Assembly (NCBI RefSeq): GCF_024748695.1
Contig: NZ_CP087176.1
Location: 861,501-925,500, forward strand
Direction: 5' to 3'
Length of the DNA: 64,000 bases
Source of the DNA: Pseudomonas sp. B21-040
GTDB lineage: Bacteria > Pseudomonadota > Gammaproteobacteria > Pseudomonadales > Pseudomonadaceae
The position numbers and the translations under genes are program-made. This document shows positions 47,491-56,019 of this stretch, in pieces. How positions within the stretch are numbered: position 1 is the stretch's first letter; every line of letters begins with the position of its first letter. Below the pieces are notes generated by a model. The model saw nothing but the letters and a program-made list of their open reading frames with translations. It searched no databases and was not told where the DNA came from.

Positions 47491-47846
47491 ATGACTGACG
47501 TTTTCCTGTAAAAGGGGGAAATTCATCTCGGGTGATCTAATGTTCCTTGATGGAAAACGATCCGCCATTGTTCGTCTTGCTTGCACAAAATCGAACTTCG
47601 CAGGCTGTTGGAGGGTGAGCACAAACCGATGATTATGTTGTGATAGCGGTTAAACAGAGACATGACTGATAGGTCGAGTCGATCAGGATGAAAGATGCTT
47701 CTGTAGGGTTTTTTTCCGATTTTTGTAGCTCGGCTCCGGTTTCAAGTTCTCTTGGCTTTTTTCACGGGACACGGCACTCGTTGAGGTCTAGCGTTCGTTG
47801 GGTATTTCGCAAGTAGCGATTTTCCACGTGCAGGAGCGCAAGACAA
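47491..47846 (+). other. Non-coding upstream region of the 47.8-51.9 kb cassette
   Basis: About 355 bp, visibly richer in A and T than the flanking core genes, without a gene I can support on either strand. A weak promoter-like pair TTGAGG (about 47780) and TATTTC is the best I see. An AGGAG at 47832-47836 serves the next gene. No lux-type or Fur-type palindrome was found by eye. Confidence 0.5.
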
Positions 47847-49238
47847 ATGGACCTGATGAAAACCGACTCAAGTGCAACGGCGACACAAGGACCTAAGCCC
47901 CCGGTTTCTGTTCTCGAGCGTTATTACGAGCTTATCGTCAAAGGTGCTTCCGATTTCGAAGTCAGCAGCAGCGACGGTTCTTTCGAGCCTTCAATGAGGT
48001 TGCCTGCACTGGACTCCCGTATGCAGGATTTTCTTTCTGTTGCCACTGCACAGTTTTTTGAGTTAGGTCACTATCGAGGTGTACCGCTACGCCTGTTCGA
48101 CCTGCGGCAAAACGCAAACACGCAAACAACGAAGACCTTTGCCTCCACGCTGATCGTTGCACGTGCTATCCGGCATATTCAGGAAACTGGCGAAAGCATT
48201 TTGTTGTTTTCCCCTTCTTCCGGTAACAAGGCTATTGCATTGCGTGATGCGGTTCTACGTGCGTTGAAAGCCAAACTTGTTCATCCCGAGCAATTACGTA
48301 TTGTCACGCTGACACCTGCGCAAACTACCGATAAATTGCGTAGAACCGAACTCTACGATGACCCTCGGTTGCGTGCCCTGAACCCGATATTTGTCCTTGA
48401 TGGCGACTCGCCGGAGGCTGTGAAGGTTATTGGTCAGCGGTTCAAAGAACTGTTCAGTCGTGAACCATTTGGTGATTCGAAGTTGTGGCATTCCCTGCGA
48501 CTGGAGAATTATCGATTCTCTGACCAAGCCCGAGCTTTTTTTGATTTCGAGTATGGTGATGCTTGGGATACCGATCGAAAAACAGTGCATGTGCACGCGG
48601 TATCGAGCGCCTATGGGCTTCTTGGATATTGCTCTGGCGTAGAGGCGTTGAAACGCCTAGGAAAACAGGTTTCTACACCTTCGTTTCTTTTGGTTCAACA
48701 CTTGGCTACCAGTGACATGGTTCTGCATTTGCTCGATGGAAATTTCGAGGGCACTTCTACTCCACTCTATACACAGGCAGACGACGGTCTGTGGGTGCAA
48801 TCGGCGTCTGCACATTTTCCTGCTACGACTTGGAGTCCCGACGAGACTCTCGAATCCACTTTTTACTCGCACTTGCCGCCTACCGCTGTGGAAATGACTG
48901 GGCATGTTCGGGCCAATGGAGGCTCTGGAATTGTCGTTTCGCTGTATGAATGTATGCAACGCTACAGTGAATGCGTTCAGATGCTCGCCAATACCTCAGT
49001 GAGGTTGCCCAGCGACCCTCGCGATCTGAAGGAGTGGTCATTGGTGATGGCGATGACCGGTTGCTTGAATGCGATTGATAGACAGCTATTGGAGGAGGTG
49101 GACGGTTGCACCATTCATGGATCAGGCACCTATAGTCTTGGGGACTATGAGGTTGTGCCGTTTGATGGGCTTTCATTCATTGCAACTGCTGATGAGATGA
49201 TTGAGACCCTTCGTAACCGAAATAATGCTGAACGCTGA
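47847..49238 (+). CDS. Fold-type II PLP-enzyme-like protein of unknown reaction (possibly DUF6002)
   Basis: 463 residues, no signal peptide. I do not recognise a named enzyme. The middle resembles the threonine-synthase/cysteine-synthase fold. TQTTKTFASTLIVARAI, with a candidate PLP Lys in TTK, stands where S-F-K-D-R occurs. SPSSGNKAIALRDAV corresponds to the phosphate-binding S-S-G-N loop. TDKLRRTELYDDPRL corresponds to the K-L-x-Q region. GGSGIVVSLYECMQ near residue 355 could be the second glycine loop. Assignment to DUF6002 is from memory and weak. It starts the cassette; ATG 47847 has AGGAG ten bases upstream (an alternative ATG is at 47856). The next gene starts inside its end. Codon use looks more A/T-ending than in the core genes. 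Confidence 0.72.
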   Translation: MDLMKTDSSATATQGPKPPVSVLERYYELIVKGASDFEVSSSDGSFEPSMRLPALDSRMQDFLSVATAQFFELGHYRGVPLRLFDLRQNANTQTTKTFASTLIVARAIRHIQETGESILLFSPSSGNKAIALRDAVLRALKAKLVHPEQLRIVTLTPAQTTDKLRRTELYDDPRLRALNPIFVLDGDSPEAVKVIGQRFKELFSREPFGDSKLWHSLRLENYRFSDQARAFFDFEYGDAWDTDRKTVHVHAVSSAYGLLGYCSGVEALKRLGKQVSTPSFLLVQHLATSDMVLHLLDGNFEGTSTPLYTQADDGLWVQSASAHFPATTWSPDETLESTFYSHLPPTAVEMTGHVRANGGSGIVVSLYECMQRYSECVQMLANTSVRLPSDPRDLKEWSLVMAMTGCLNAIDRQLLEEVDGCTIHGSGTYSLGDYEVVPFDGLSFIATADEMIETLRNRNNAER

Positions 49239-50280
49239 TTTTCGGATGAGTCGGAAAACAGTCTGTCACTTTCGTATTTACAGTGGGGCCTCCCGAGCCG
49301 GAACTCTGGCTCGTCTTACGTATCTCGGGGTGAATGAGGGACTGCGGTACATCGCTCCTTTTGTAGCTCAATGCTTTTTCGAGAGTTCGTGTATAGACCA
49401 AGAAGGGACTTTGGAGTGGGAGCAACTGGATGACTTTATAAAACGAAATAAAGCCGACATGAGTTTGCTGATGACCTCATCGGATGTTATCCAGCAATAC
49501 CAAAAACCAAGTGATGTTGTCGGGCTCAGTAGGATTCATCAAAAAGTTGATGTTTCTGCTGGTTGGGAGCACGTGCTGGGGCAACTATCTAATCGTGAAA
49601 GCAAACGCCGGGCTCAATCGATAAAACGTGGCTTTCAGTACGATGTGTCAATTGAAGATGAGGATTTTTTCTCCTTTTACCGCACCATGCATGTTCCGAC
49701 GATGAACGCGCGTTACGGTGATTTTGCGCGAAGCGTGGAAGAGCAGGACGCTTTTTTGAATTTGTTCAAACGAGGCGTTTTGTTTCGAGTCCAGATGCAT
49801 GCTGAGTGGGTTGCGGGAAGTGTTTCTCTGATTGACTGGTCTACGCGTACCTTGAATGCACGTTTGATCGGGATGAAGGGTGGGAGTGCAGTTTATCGTG
49901 CAAACGGTGCGCAGAATTTTGTTTATCACTCGATCCTTGAATGGGCCTCCAATCAATCATCCATCGACTGGGTCGATTTTCAAGGTTGTGAGCCATTTTT
50001 AAGCAAAGGAACATTCCAATACAAAAAGCGCTTTGGGGCTCAAGCTGTTGTTCCGGAAAACGGCTTCGGACAGTGGAGGATCTTGATTCGAATGCCGACG
50101 CTTTGTGCTGCGGTGCGAAAATTTCTGATTAACAACCCTCTAATAGGTCTGGATGCTGATGGCCGGCTACAGGCGCAGTATTTTTTCGATTCGGATCACG
50201 AGATTCGCTCAGACATTCCTTACGCCTCAAAAGGTATTTACAGCCAAGTGAACCGCAATCTGGACCAGTGGAATGGTTAG
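49225..50280 (+). CDS. FemAB/GNAT-like acyl- or aminoacyl-transferase
   Basis: 351 residues from ATG 49225; ATG 49246 and TTG 49201 are alternatives and none has a good ribosome site, so coupling to the gene before is likely. Residues of about 125-290 look like a GNAT fold of the FemAB/BioF2 group. They include SNRESKRRAQSIKRGFQYDV, RVQMHAEWVAGSVSLID, NFVYHSILEWA and the closing DFQGCEPFLSKGTFQYKKRF, which is close to the F-K-x-x-W/F-G ending of FemAB-type proteins. Such enzymes transfer amino acids from tRNA or acyl groups to an amine. Substrate unknown. The stop lies inside the start of the MFS gene (ATGGTTAG). Confidence 0.7.
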   Translation: MLNADFRMSRKTVCHFRIYSGASRAGTLARLTYLGVNEGLRYIAPFVAQCFFESSCIDQEGTLEWEQLDDFIKRNKADMSLLMTSSDVIQQYQKPSDVVGLSRIHQKVDVSAGWEHVLGQLSNRESKRRAQSIKRGFQYDVSIEDEDFFSFYRTMHVPTMNARYGDFARSVEEQDAFLNLFKRGVLFRVQMHAEWVAGSVSLIDWSTRTLNARLIGMKGGSAVYRANGAQNFVYHSILEWASNQSSIDWVDFQGCEPFLSKGTFQYKKRFGAQAVVPENGFGQWRILIRMPTLCAAVRKFLINNPLIGLDADGRLQAQYFFDSDHEIRSDIPYASKGIYSQVNRNLDQWNG

Positions 50281-51505
50281 CCGACTTGCTCACCTTATTC
50301 GGTTGGATGGCTACTTCTGCTCTATGGCCTGGCTGCTTGCTGCGTTGATTTTCATCAGTCGGTTGAGCGCCATGGCCAAGTTGTTCATGGCGTTGTACCT
50401 GCGTCAGGCACTGGGGTTGCCGTTTGAAACGGTTGGATGGCTGTTGTCCGGTTACGGTGCAGGATTACTGATTGGGTCAATGGGCGGTGGAGTGCTGAGT
50501 GATCATTTCTCCACGGCGCGGCTTACTGCATTGTTGATGTTCGCCTCGGTGTGGATTTTGGTGCTATTGGGGCTGGTCACCGACGTGCCCTGGCTGGCTG
50601 GATTGCTGCTGTTCAGCGGTGTTCTCGATGGTGCAATTCGTACGCTTCATCAGCGTTTGATCCTGGAGTATTGCCATGTTGAGCGGCGTGTTCGTGCGCA
50701 ATCATTGAGTCGAGTTGCCATCAATCTGGGTATGGCTATAGCTGGGGTGGTGGGTGGCGTTCTGGCACAGGCTGATTTTCGGTGGGTGTTTTTTGTCAGC
50801 GCGGCTATGACGTTATTGGCCTTGGTCTGGTTTGTCCGGTCGACTATTCATCGAGATGTTCTGATGTCGGATGAGTTCTATGCCGCAGCATTGGACGCCA
50901 GGTCCCCATTCCAGAACAAACCGTTCTTATGGTTACTAGCGGCTTCAGGTTTGCTCGGCCTTGCTTTCGAACCGGTCTACAGCATGTTGGGCAACTATTT
51001 GCTCGATTACTATCGACTGCGAGCTGAGGGTGTCGGATGGCAATTTGCGCTCAATGCATTGCTCGTGGTTTTGCTGCAAATTCCGTTATCCCATTGGAGT
51101 GAGTCATGGGGGGCGCGGCGGCAACTGTTGGCGGGCGCCTTTTTGCTCGCTTTCGGGCTTGGAGTTCTGCCGTTGGGGAGCGGGATGCTATTTGTCTGCC
51201 TATCGACCGTTGTCTGGACTGTAGGCGAAATTCTGTTTATGCCGACCTTGAACGTCCTGGTCATGCAACGTGCGCAAGTCGGTAGAAGTGGGCTTTATTT
51301 TGGCCTTTTCTCTATGTGTTGGGGGATGAGTGCGCTTCTTTCGCCGACCCTTGGCGGCCAGCTATATGGTCACTTTGGCGGGCATAGTGTCTGGATCGCA
51401 AGTGCGGTGTTGGCGATGTGTTCTATGCCGCTCATATACCAAGCGACACGTCCCTGTATGCATCCAGTGATCAAATCCTCGCTAAAGAGCGAGACGGCCA
51501 CTTAA
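50273..51505 (+). CDS. MFS transporter, probable efflux
   Basis: 410 residues with about twelve membrane helices in two halves. The A-like motif GGGVLSDHFSTARL lies after helix 2 and a weak repeat in the second half. Opening MVSRLAHLIRLDGYFCSMAW is cytosolic. No long insert, and no PLP or ABC feature. The start overlaps the transferase stop by 8 bp, so all three genes are one translational unit. By analogy with small biosynthetic operons it most likely exports the cassette product; direction of transport is inferred. Confidence 0.85.
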   Translation: MVSRLAHLIRLDGYFCSMAWLLAALIFISRLSAMAKLFMALYLRQALGLPFETVGWLLSGYGAGLLIGSMGGGVLSDHFSTARLTALLMFASVWILVLLGLVTDVPWLAGLLLFSGVLDGAIRTLHQRLILEYCHVERRVRAQSLSRVAINLGMAIAGVVGGVLAQADFRWVFFVSAAMTLLALVWFVRSTIHRDVLMSDEFYAAALDARSPFQNKPFLWLLAASGLLGLAFEPVYSMLGNYLLDYYRLRAEGVGWQFALNALLVVLLQIPLSHWSESWGARRQLLAGAFLLAFGLGVLPLGSGMLFVCLSTVVWTVGEILFMPTLNVLVMQRAQVGRSGLYFGLFSMCWGMSALLSPTLGGQLYGHFGGHSVWIASAVLAMCSMPLIYQATRPCMHPVIKSSLKSETAT

Positions 51506-51655
51506 GGAGTTTGGAAATAACCATTATTCAAAACCATTCTGTCGATCCACGGCATTTCCACCCCTCCGTTAGCGTCCTATCTGGAGAACCACGCGGATCG
51601 GAACTAGATTTCACTCAGCGCCAGATAGGCACTCTACGAAAGGATGGAATCGACT

Positions 51656-51910
51656 ATGAACAGATTGCTACGTGTTTTATTGCTGTTGAAAGTGATGGTG
51701 ATGCTGTCACTCGGCACTTCGATGGCGTGGGCCGAGTGCACGCAACATGATGAGCAGGCTTCGAGCGGGCAGGGAGGATACAGTGGCTTGATGCTCGCCA
51801 AATCCGAATCCGAGCCAGGCGATCAGGGGCAGGGTGGTGCGGATAACGACGATGACTCGACGACTGACGAGCCGGATTCCGATGATGACGAAGGCGACAG
51901 CCAGTCGTAA
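51656..51910 (+). CDS. Small secreted acidic peptide, unrecognised
   Basis: 84 residues from ATG 51656, with AAAGGA eleven bases upstream; ATG 51644 would overlap that site. Residues 1-26 are a clear Sec signal (LLRVLLLLKVMVMLSLGTSM then AWA). The mature part of about 58 residues has one Cys at its start (ECTQHDEQ), a GGYSGLMLAKSE middle and a strongly acidic tail of repeated Asp/Glu/Ser/Thr (GADNDDDSTTDEPDSDDDEG). The Cys is not in a good lipobox. Follows the MFS gene by 150 bp on the same strand and precedes a terminator. Could be a calcium- or cation-binding secreted peptide; no family is known to me. Confidence 0.65.
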   Translation: MNRLLRVLLLLKVMVMLSLGTSMAWAECTQHDEQASSGQGGYSGLMLAKSESEPGDQGQGGADNDDDSTTDEPDSDDDEGDSQS

Positions 51911-51926
51911 CGCCCGGAAAAAAGAA

Positions 51927-51975
51927 AACCCCTGCTCCCGTGCTGATGCGCAGTGGTGGGAGAAGGGGTTTCTGG
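51927..51975 (+). terminator. Terminator closing the accessory cassette
   Basis: AAACCCC-T-GCTCCC (51927 on) pairs with GGGAG-AA-GGGGTTT (to about 51972), followed by CTGG on the + strand and by an AAAAAAG-rich flank on the other. Best read as a bidirectional hairpin. Confidence 0.6.
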
Positions 51976-52010
51976 TTAACGCTTCTTGATGACGTGTGCG
52001 ATTCAATCGC

Positions 52011-52043
52011 TGTGGGAGTGAGCTGGCTCACTCCCACATTTTT
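52011..52043. terminator. REP-type palindrome serving as dpp terminator
   Basis: TGTGGGAGTGAGC (52011-52023) and GCTCACTCCCACA (52026-52038) form a 13-bp stem. TTTTT follows on the + strand. It lies just behind the dppF stop on the minus strand. Same palindrome family as 23421-23448. Confidence 0.75.
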
Positions 52044-53022
52044 ATGCCGCGCCGTCGAGGAATTGCTCGGCGTAGTGGCAAGCCACCTGGCGGTTATCGA
52101 GAGGGCGCAGGGCTGGCTCTTCGGTGCTGCAGCGCTCGGTGGCATACGGGCAGCGCTTGTGGAAGGCGCAGCCGGACGGTGGGTTCAGCGGGTTGGGCAA
52201 CTCGCCGACGATTTTGATTTTCGGCTTGTTCGGGTCCGGGTGAATGGTCGGTGTGGCCGACAGCAGCGCCTGGGTGTACGGGTGCAGCGGACGCTCGTAG
52301 ATGTCGTTCTTCGGACCCATTTCTACCGGGCGACCGAGGTACATCACCATCACGTCATCAGCCACGTGTTGCACCACCGCCAGGTTGTGCGAGATGAACA
52401 CGTAGGCGGTGTTGAACTCTTGCTGCAAATCCATGAACAGGTTCAGCACCTGCGCCTGGATCGACACGTCCAATGCCGAGGTCGGCTCATCCGCCACCAG
52501 CACTTTAGGCTGCAACATCATCGCGCGGGCCAGGGCAATCCGCTGGCGCTGACCGCCGGAGAACATGTGCGGATAACGCTGGTAGTGCTCGGGACGCAAG
52601 CCCACCTGCTTCATCATCGCCTGGACTTTTTCGCGACGTTCGGACGCACTCAGGTTAGTGTTGATCAGCAGCGGTTCACCGAGCTGATCACCGACTTTTT
52701 GCCGTGGGTTCAGCGACGCGTACGGGCTCTGGAACACCATCTGCACGTCTTTGCGCAGTTGCTTGCGCTGGGCCTTGTCGGCACCGGTGACTTCCTGGCC
52801 GGCGATTTTCAAGGAGCCGGAGGACGGCTCTTCGATCAGGGTCAACGCCCGGGCCAGGGTGGATTTGCCGCAGCCTGATTCACCGACGACGGCAAGGGTT
52901 TTGCCGGCATGCAGTTCAAACGACACGCCGTTGAGGGCGCGCACGGTCGCATGGCCCTTGAACAGGCCGCGGGACACTTCGTAGTGACGGGTCAGGTCGC
53001 GGGCGGTAAGTACGACGGCCAT
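52042..53022 (-). CDS. dppF: Dipeptide ABC transporter ATP-binding protein DppF
   Basis: 326 residues from ATG 53022. Walker A GESGCGKST, signature FSGGQRQRIALARAMM, Walker B LVADEPTSALDVS, switch FISHNLAVV. The C-terminal oligopeptide-transporter extension has the cysteine cluster CAFHKRCPYATERC, which in Dpp/Opp ATPases binds an iron-sulfur cluster. Energises peptide import with DppD. Overlaps dppD as TAATG. Last gene of the leftward dpp operon. Confidence 0.94.
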   Translation of the reverse strand: MAVVLTARDLTRHYEVSRGLFKGHATVRALNGVSFELHAGKTLAVVGESGCGKSTLARALTLIEEPSSGSLKIAGQEVTGADKAQRKQLRKDVQMVFQSPYASLNPRQKVGDQLGEPLLINTNLSASERREKVQAMMKQVGLRPEHYQRYPHMFSGGQRQRIALARAMMLQPKVLVADEPTSALDVSIQAQVLNLFMDLQQEFNTAYVFISHNLAVVQHVADDVMVMYLGRPVEMGPKNDIYERPLHPYTQALLSATPTIHPDPNKPKIKIVGELPNPLNPPSGCAFHKRCPYATERCSTEEPALRPLDNRQVACHYAEQFLDGAA

Positions 53023-53990
53023 TACGCCACCTCCTGGTTCAGCGGGTAGAAGCAGCGGGCGAGGCTGTGGCTTTTCGGGTCCAGGGCCGGGCGCGTGGCG
53101 CGGCAGCTGTCTTGCACATACGGGCAACGCGGCGACAGCAGGCAGCCTTGCGGACGGTCGTAGCGACCGGGAACGATGCCCGGCAGGGTCGACAGGCGTG
53201 TGGCACCGAGGCTGTGTTCCGGAATCGCCTTGAGCAGCGCTTCGCTGTAAGGGTGCGCCGGAATGTCGAACAGCTGGGGCACCTGACCGACTTCAACCGC
53301 TTGACCGGCGTACATCACGCACACGCGCTGGGCGGTTTCGGCCACGACCGCGAGGTCGTGGGTGATCAGCACCAGGCCCATGTTCTGCTCTTTCTGCAAC
53401 GCCAGCAGCAGGTCCATGATCTGCGCCTGAATCGTTACGTCCAGCGCGGTGGTCGGTTCGTCGGCGATCAGCAGTTTCGGTTCGCCGGCAATCGCCATGG
53501 CGATTGCCACACGCTGGCTCATACCGCCGGACAGTTGGTGCGGGTAGGCGTCCATACGGCTGGCGGCGCCGGGGATTTCCACTTTTTCCAGCAGCTCGAT
53601 GGCACGCTTGCGCGCTTGCTTGCCGGACATTTTCAGGTGCAGGCGCAGCACTTCTTCGATCTGGAAACCGACGGTGTAGCTCGGGTTCAGCGCGGTCATC
53701 GGGTCCTGGAAGACCATGGCCAGGTCTTTGCCGACGATTTGCCGACGCTGACGGTTGCTGAGCTTGAGCATGTTCTTGCCGTCGAAGTTCAGGGCGTCGG
53801 CAGTGACGATCCCCGGGTGTTCGATCAGGCCCATCAGCGCCATCATGGTCACGGACTTACCCGAACCCGACTCGCCAACGATGGCCAGGACTTCGCCCTT
53901 CTCCACGGTAATGTCGAGCCCGTCGACCACCGGAACGGCGTTTTTGTCGCCAAAGCGAACGTTGAGATTCTTGATTTCTAACAGTGACAT
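53022..53990 (-). CDS. dppD: Dipeptide ABC transporter ATP-binding protein DppD
   Basis: 322 residues from ATG 53990 ([16 protein letters not shown]); a 15-codon upstream extension is not supported. Walker [10 protein letters not shown], signature [16 protein letters not shown], Walker [14 protein letters not shown], and the C-terminal cysteine cluster [14 protein letters not shown] matching that of DppF. The start follows GGAGATTCAA. Gap to dppC is 10 bp. Confidence 0.94.
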   Translation of the reverse strand: MSLLEIKNLNVRFGDKNAVPVVDGLDITVEKGEVLAIVGESGSGKSVTMMALMGLIEHPGIVTADALNFDGKNMLKLSNRQRRQIVGKDLAMVFQDPMTALNPSYTVGFQIEEVLRLHLKMSGKQARKRAIELLEKVEIPGAASRMDAYPHQLSGGMSQRVAIAMAIAGEPKLLIADEPTTALDVTIQAQIMDLLLALQKEQNMGLVLITHDLAVVAETAQRVCVMYAGQAVEVGQVPQLFDIPAHPYSEALLKAIPEHSLGATRLSTLPGIVPGRYDRPQGCLLSPRCPYVQDSCRATRPALDPKSHSLARCFYPLNQEVA

Positions 53991-54000
53991 TTGAATCTCC

Positions 54001-54924
54001 TCAGGCGGCGTTCTTGAGTTTCGGGTCCAGCGCATCGCGCAGGCCGTCGCCCATCAAGTTGATTGCCAGCACGCTGAGCAAAATGGTCAGACCCGGCAGG
54101 CTGACCACCCACCAGGCGCGTTCGATGTAGTCGCGAGCCGAAGCCAGCATGGTGCCCCACTCAGGGGTTGGCGGTTGTACGCCAAGGCCGAGGAAGCCCA
54201 GTGCCGCGGCATCGAGAATCGCCGAGGAGAAGCTCAAGGTCGCCTGAACGATCAGCGGTGCCATGCAGTTCGGCAGCACGGTGATGAACATCAGGCGCGG
54301 CAACGTGGCACCGGCCAGGCGGGCGGCGGTCACGTAATCGCGGTTCAGTTCGCCCATCACCGCCGCGCGGGTCAGTCGAACATAGGACGGCAGGGACACC
54401 ACGGCGATGGCGATCACGGTGTTGATCAGGCCAGGGCCGAGGATGGCGACAATCGCCACGGCCAGCAGCAGCGACGGCAGGGCCAGCATGATGTCCATCA
54501 GACGCATGATGGTCGGGCCCAACAGGCGCGGGAAGAAACCGGCGAACAGACCCAGCAGGATCCCCGGAATCAACGACATCACCACCGACGACAAGCCGAT
54601 CATCAGCGACAGCCGCGAGCCCGTGATCAGGCGCGACAGCAGGTCGCGACCCAGTTCATCGGTGCCGAGCAGGAACTGGATCTGCCCACCTTCCAGCCAG
54701 GCTGGCGGGGTCAGCAGGAAATCGCGGTATTGCTCGCTCGGGTTATGCGGGGCAACCCATGGCGCGAAGATCGCGCAGAAAATCACCAGCAACATGAACA
54801 TCAGGCCGGCAACGGCGCCTTTGTTTTTGGAGAACGCTTGCCAGAATTCTTTGTACGGGGACGGGTACAGCAGGCTTTGATCGACTGCTACCGCTTGATT
54901 TTGAGTTGAAGCTGGAGTGGTCAT
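54001..54924 (-). CDS. dppC: Dipeptide ABC transporter permease DppC
   Basis: 307 residues from ATG 54924 ([10 protein letters not shown]); ATG 54930 two codons earlier is possible, but the GAG element then lies only three bases away. OppC-type N-terminal domain with first helix [20 protein letters not shown], then [20 protein letters not shown]. Five further helices follow, with the EAA-type loop [20 protein letters not shown]. Pairs with DppB. Starts about 10 bp after dppB. Confidence 0.92.
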   Translation of the reverse strand: MTTPASTQNQAVAVDQSLLYPSPYKEFWQAFSKNKGAVAGLMFMLLVIFCAIFAPWVAPHNPSEQYRDFLLTPPAWLEGGQIQFLLGTDELGRDLLSRLITGSRLSLMIGLSSVVMSLIPGILLGLFAGFFPRLLGPTIMRLMDIMLALPSLLLAVAIVAILGPGLINTVIAIAVVSLPSYVRLTRAAVMGELNRDYVTAARLAGATLPRLMFITVLPNCMAPLIVQATLSFSSAILDAAALGFLGLGVQPPTPEWGTMLASARDYIERAWWVVSLPGLTILLSVLAINLMGDGLRDALDPKLKNAA

Positions 54925-54934
54925 GGTCATGATC

Positions 54935-55945
54935 TCAGCGCTGGTGACGGATGCGTGGGTTGGCAAAGCCGTAGAGGATGTCCACTACGAAGTTGACCAC
55001 AATCACCAGGCAGGCGATTAGCAGGATGCCGTTTTGCACAACGGGATAGTCCCGGGCGCCAATGGCTTCGATCAGCCATTTGCCGATGCCCGGCCACGAG
55101 AAGATGGTCTCGGTCAGGACCGCACCGGCCAGCAATGTGCCGACTTGCAGGCCGACCACGGTCAGTACCGGAATCAGTGCGTTACGCAAGCCGTGCACGA
55201 ACACCACGCGAGAAGGCGACAGGCCTTTGGCGCGGGCGGTACGGATGTAGTCTTCACGCAGCACTTCGAGCATCGACGAACGGGTCATCCGCGCGATAAC
55301 GGCCAGCGGGATAGTGCCCAGCACGATGGCCGGCAGGATCAGGTGATGCAGGGCATCGAGGAACGCACCGACGTCATCGGCCAGCAGCGTATCGATCAGC
55401 ATGAAACCGGTGCGCGGCTCGATGTCGTAGAGCAGGTCGATCCGCCCCGATACCGGGGTCCAGCCCAGGCTCACCGAGAAGAACATGATCAGGATCAGGC
55501 CCCACCAGAAGATCGGCATCGAGTACCCCGCGAGGGAGACGCCCATCACCCCATGGTCGAACAGGGATCCTCGCTTAAGTGCCGCGATCACCCCGGCCAG
55601 GAGGCCCAGGATGCCGGCGAACAACAGGGCGGCCATGGACAGTTCCAGGGTCGCGGGGAATAGAGAGGTGAACTCGCTCCACACGCTTTCACGGGTACGC
55701 AGCGATTCGCCGAGGTCGCCGTGGGCCAGTTTGCCGATGTAGTCCAGGTACTGGGCATACAGCGGCTTGTTCAGACCAAGGCGTTCCATTGCCTGTGCGT
55801 GCATTTCGGGGTCGACGCGACGTTCGCCCATCATGACTTCCACCGGGTCGCCTGGAATCATGCGAATCAGCGCGAAAGTCAGCAAGGTGATGCCGAAAAA
55901 CGTGGGGATCAATAACCCCAATCGGCGGGCAATAAAACTAAACAT
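54935..55945 (-). CDS. dppB: Dipeptide ABC transporter permease DppB
   Basis: 336 residues, OppB-type: N-terminal MFSFIARRLGLLIPTFFGIT helix, the PGDPVEVMMGE periplasmic segment, and a transport domain with loop REDYIRTARAKGLSPSRVVF. The C-terminal SWPGIGKWLIEAI is typical of DppB/OppB. It is separated from the binding-protein gene upstream by 74 bp holding a strong hairpin without a U-run. Confidence 0.94.
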   Translation of the reverse strand: MFSFIARRLGLLIPTFFGITLLTFALIRMIPGDPVEVMMGERRVDPEMHAQAMERLGLNKPLYAQYLDYIGKLAHGDLGESLRTRESVWSEFTSLFPATLELSMAALLFAGILGLLAGVIAALKRGSLFDHGVMGVSLAGYSMPIFWWGLILIMFFSVSLGWTPVSGRIDLLYDIEPRTGFMLIDTLLADDVGAFLDALHHLILPAIVLGTIPLAVIARMTRSSMLEVLREDYIRTARAKGLSPSRVVFVHGLRNALIPVLTVVGLQVGTLLAGAVLTETIFSWPGIGKWLIEAIGARDYPVVQNGILLIACLVIVVNFVVDILYGFANPRIRHQR

Positions 55946-55978
55946 CTTGTGGTGTACCTCATCAGCCGGTTAGGCGTG

Positions 55979-56008
55979 CCTGGTGTCCCTGGAGTCAGGG
56001 ACACCGGG
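55979..56008 (-). promoter_or_regulatory. Intercistronic hairpin between a DppA gene and dppB
   Basis: GGTGTCCCTG (55982-55991), loop GAGT, CAGGGACACC (55996-56005), extended by three more pairs. On the coding (minus) strand no U-run follows. So it more likely protects the 3' end of the binding-protein message, as hairpins do behind other binding-protein genes, than ends transcription. Confidence 0.6.
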
Positions 56009-56019
56009 AGTTTTCTTAT

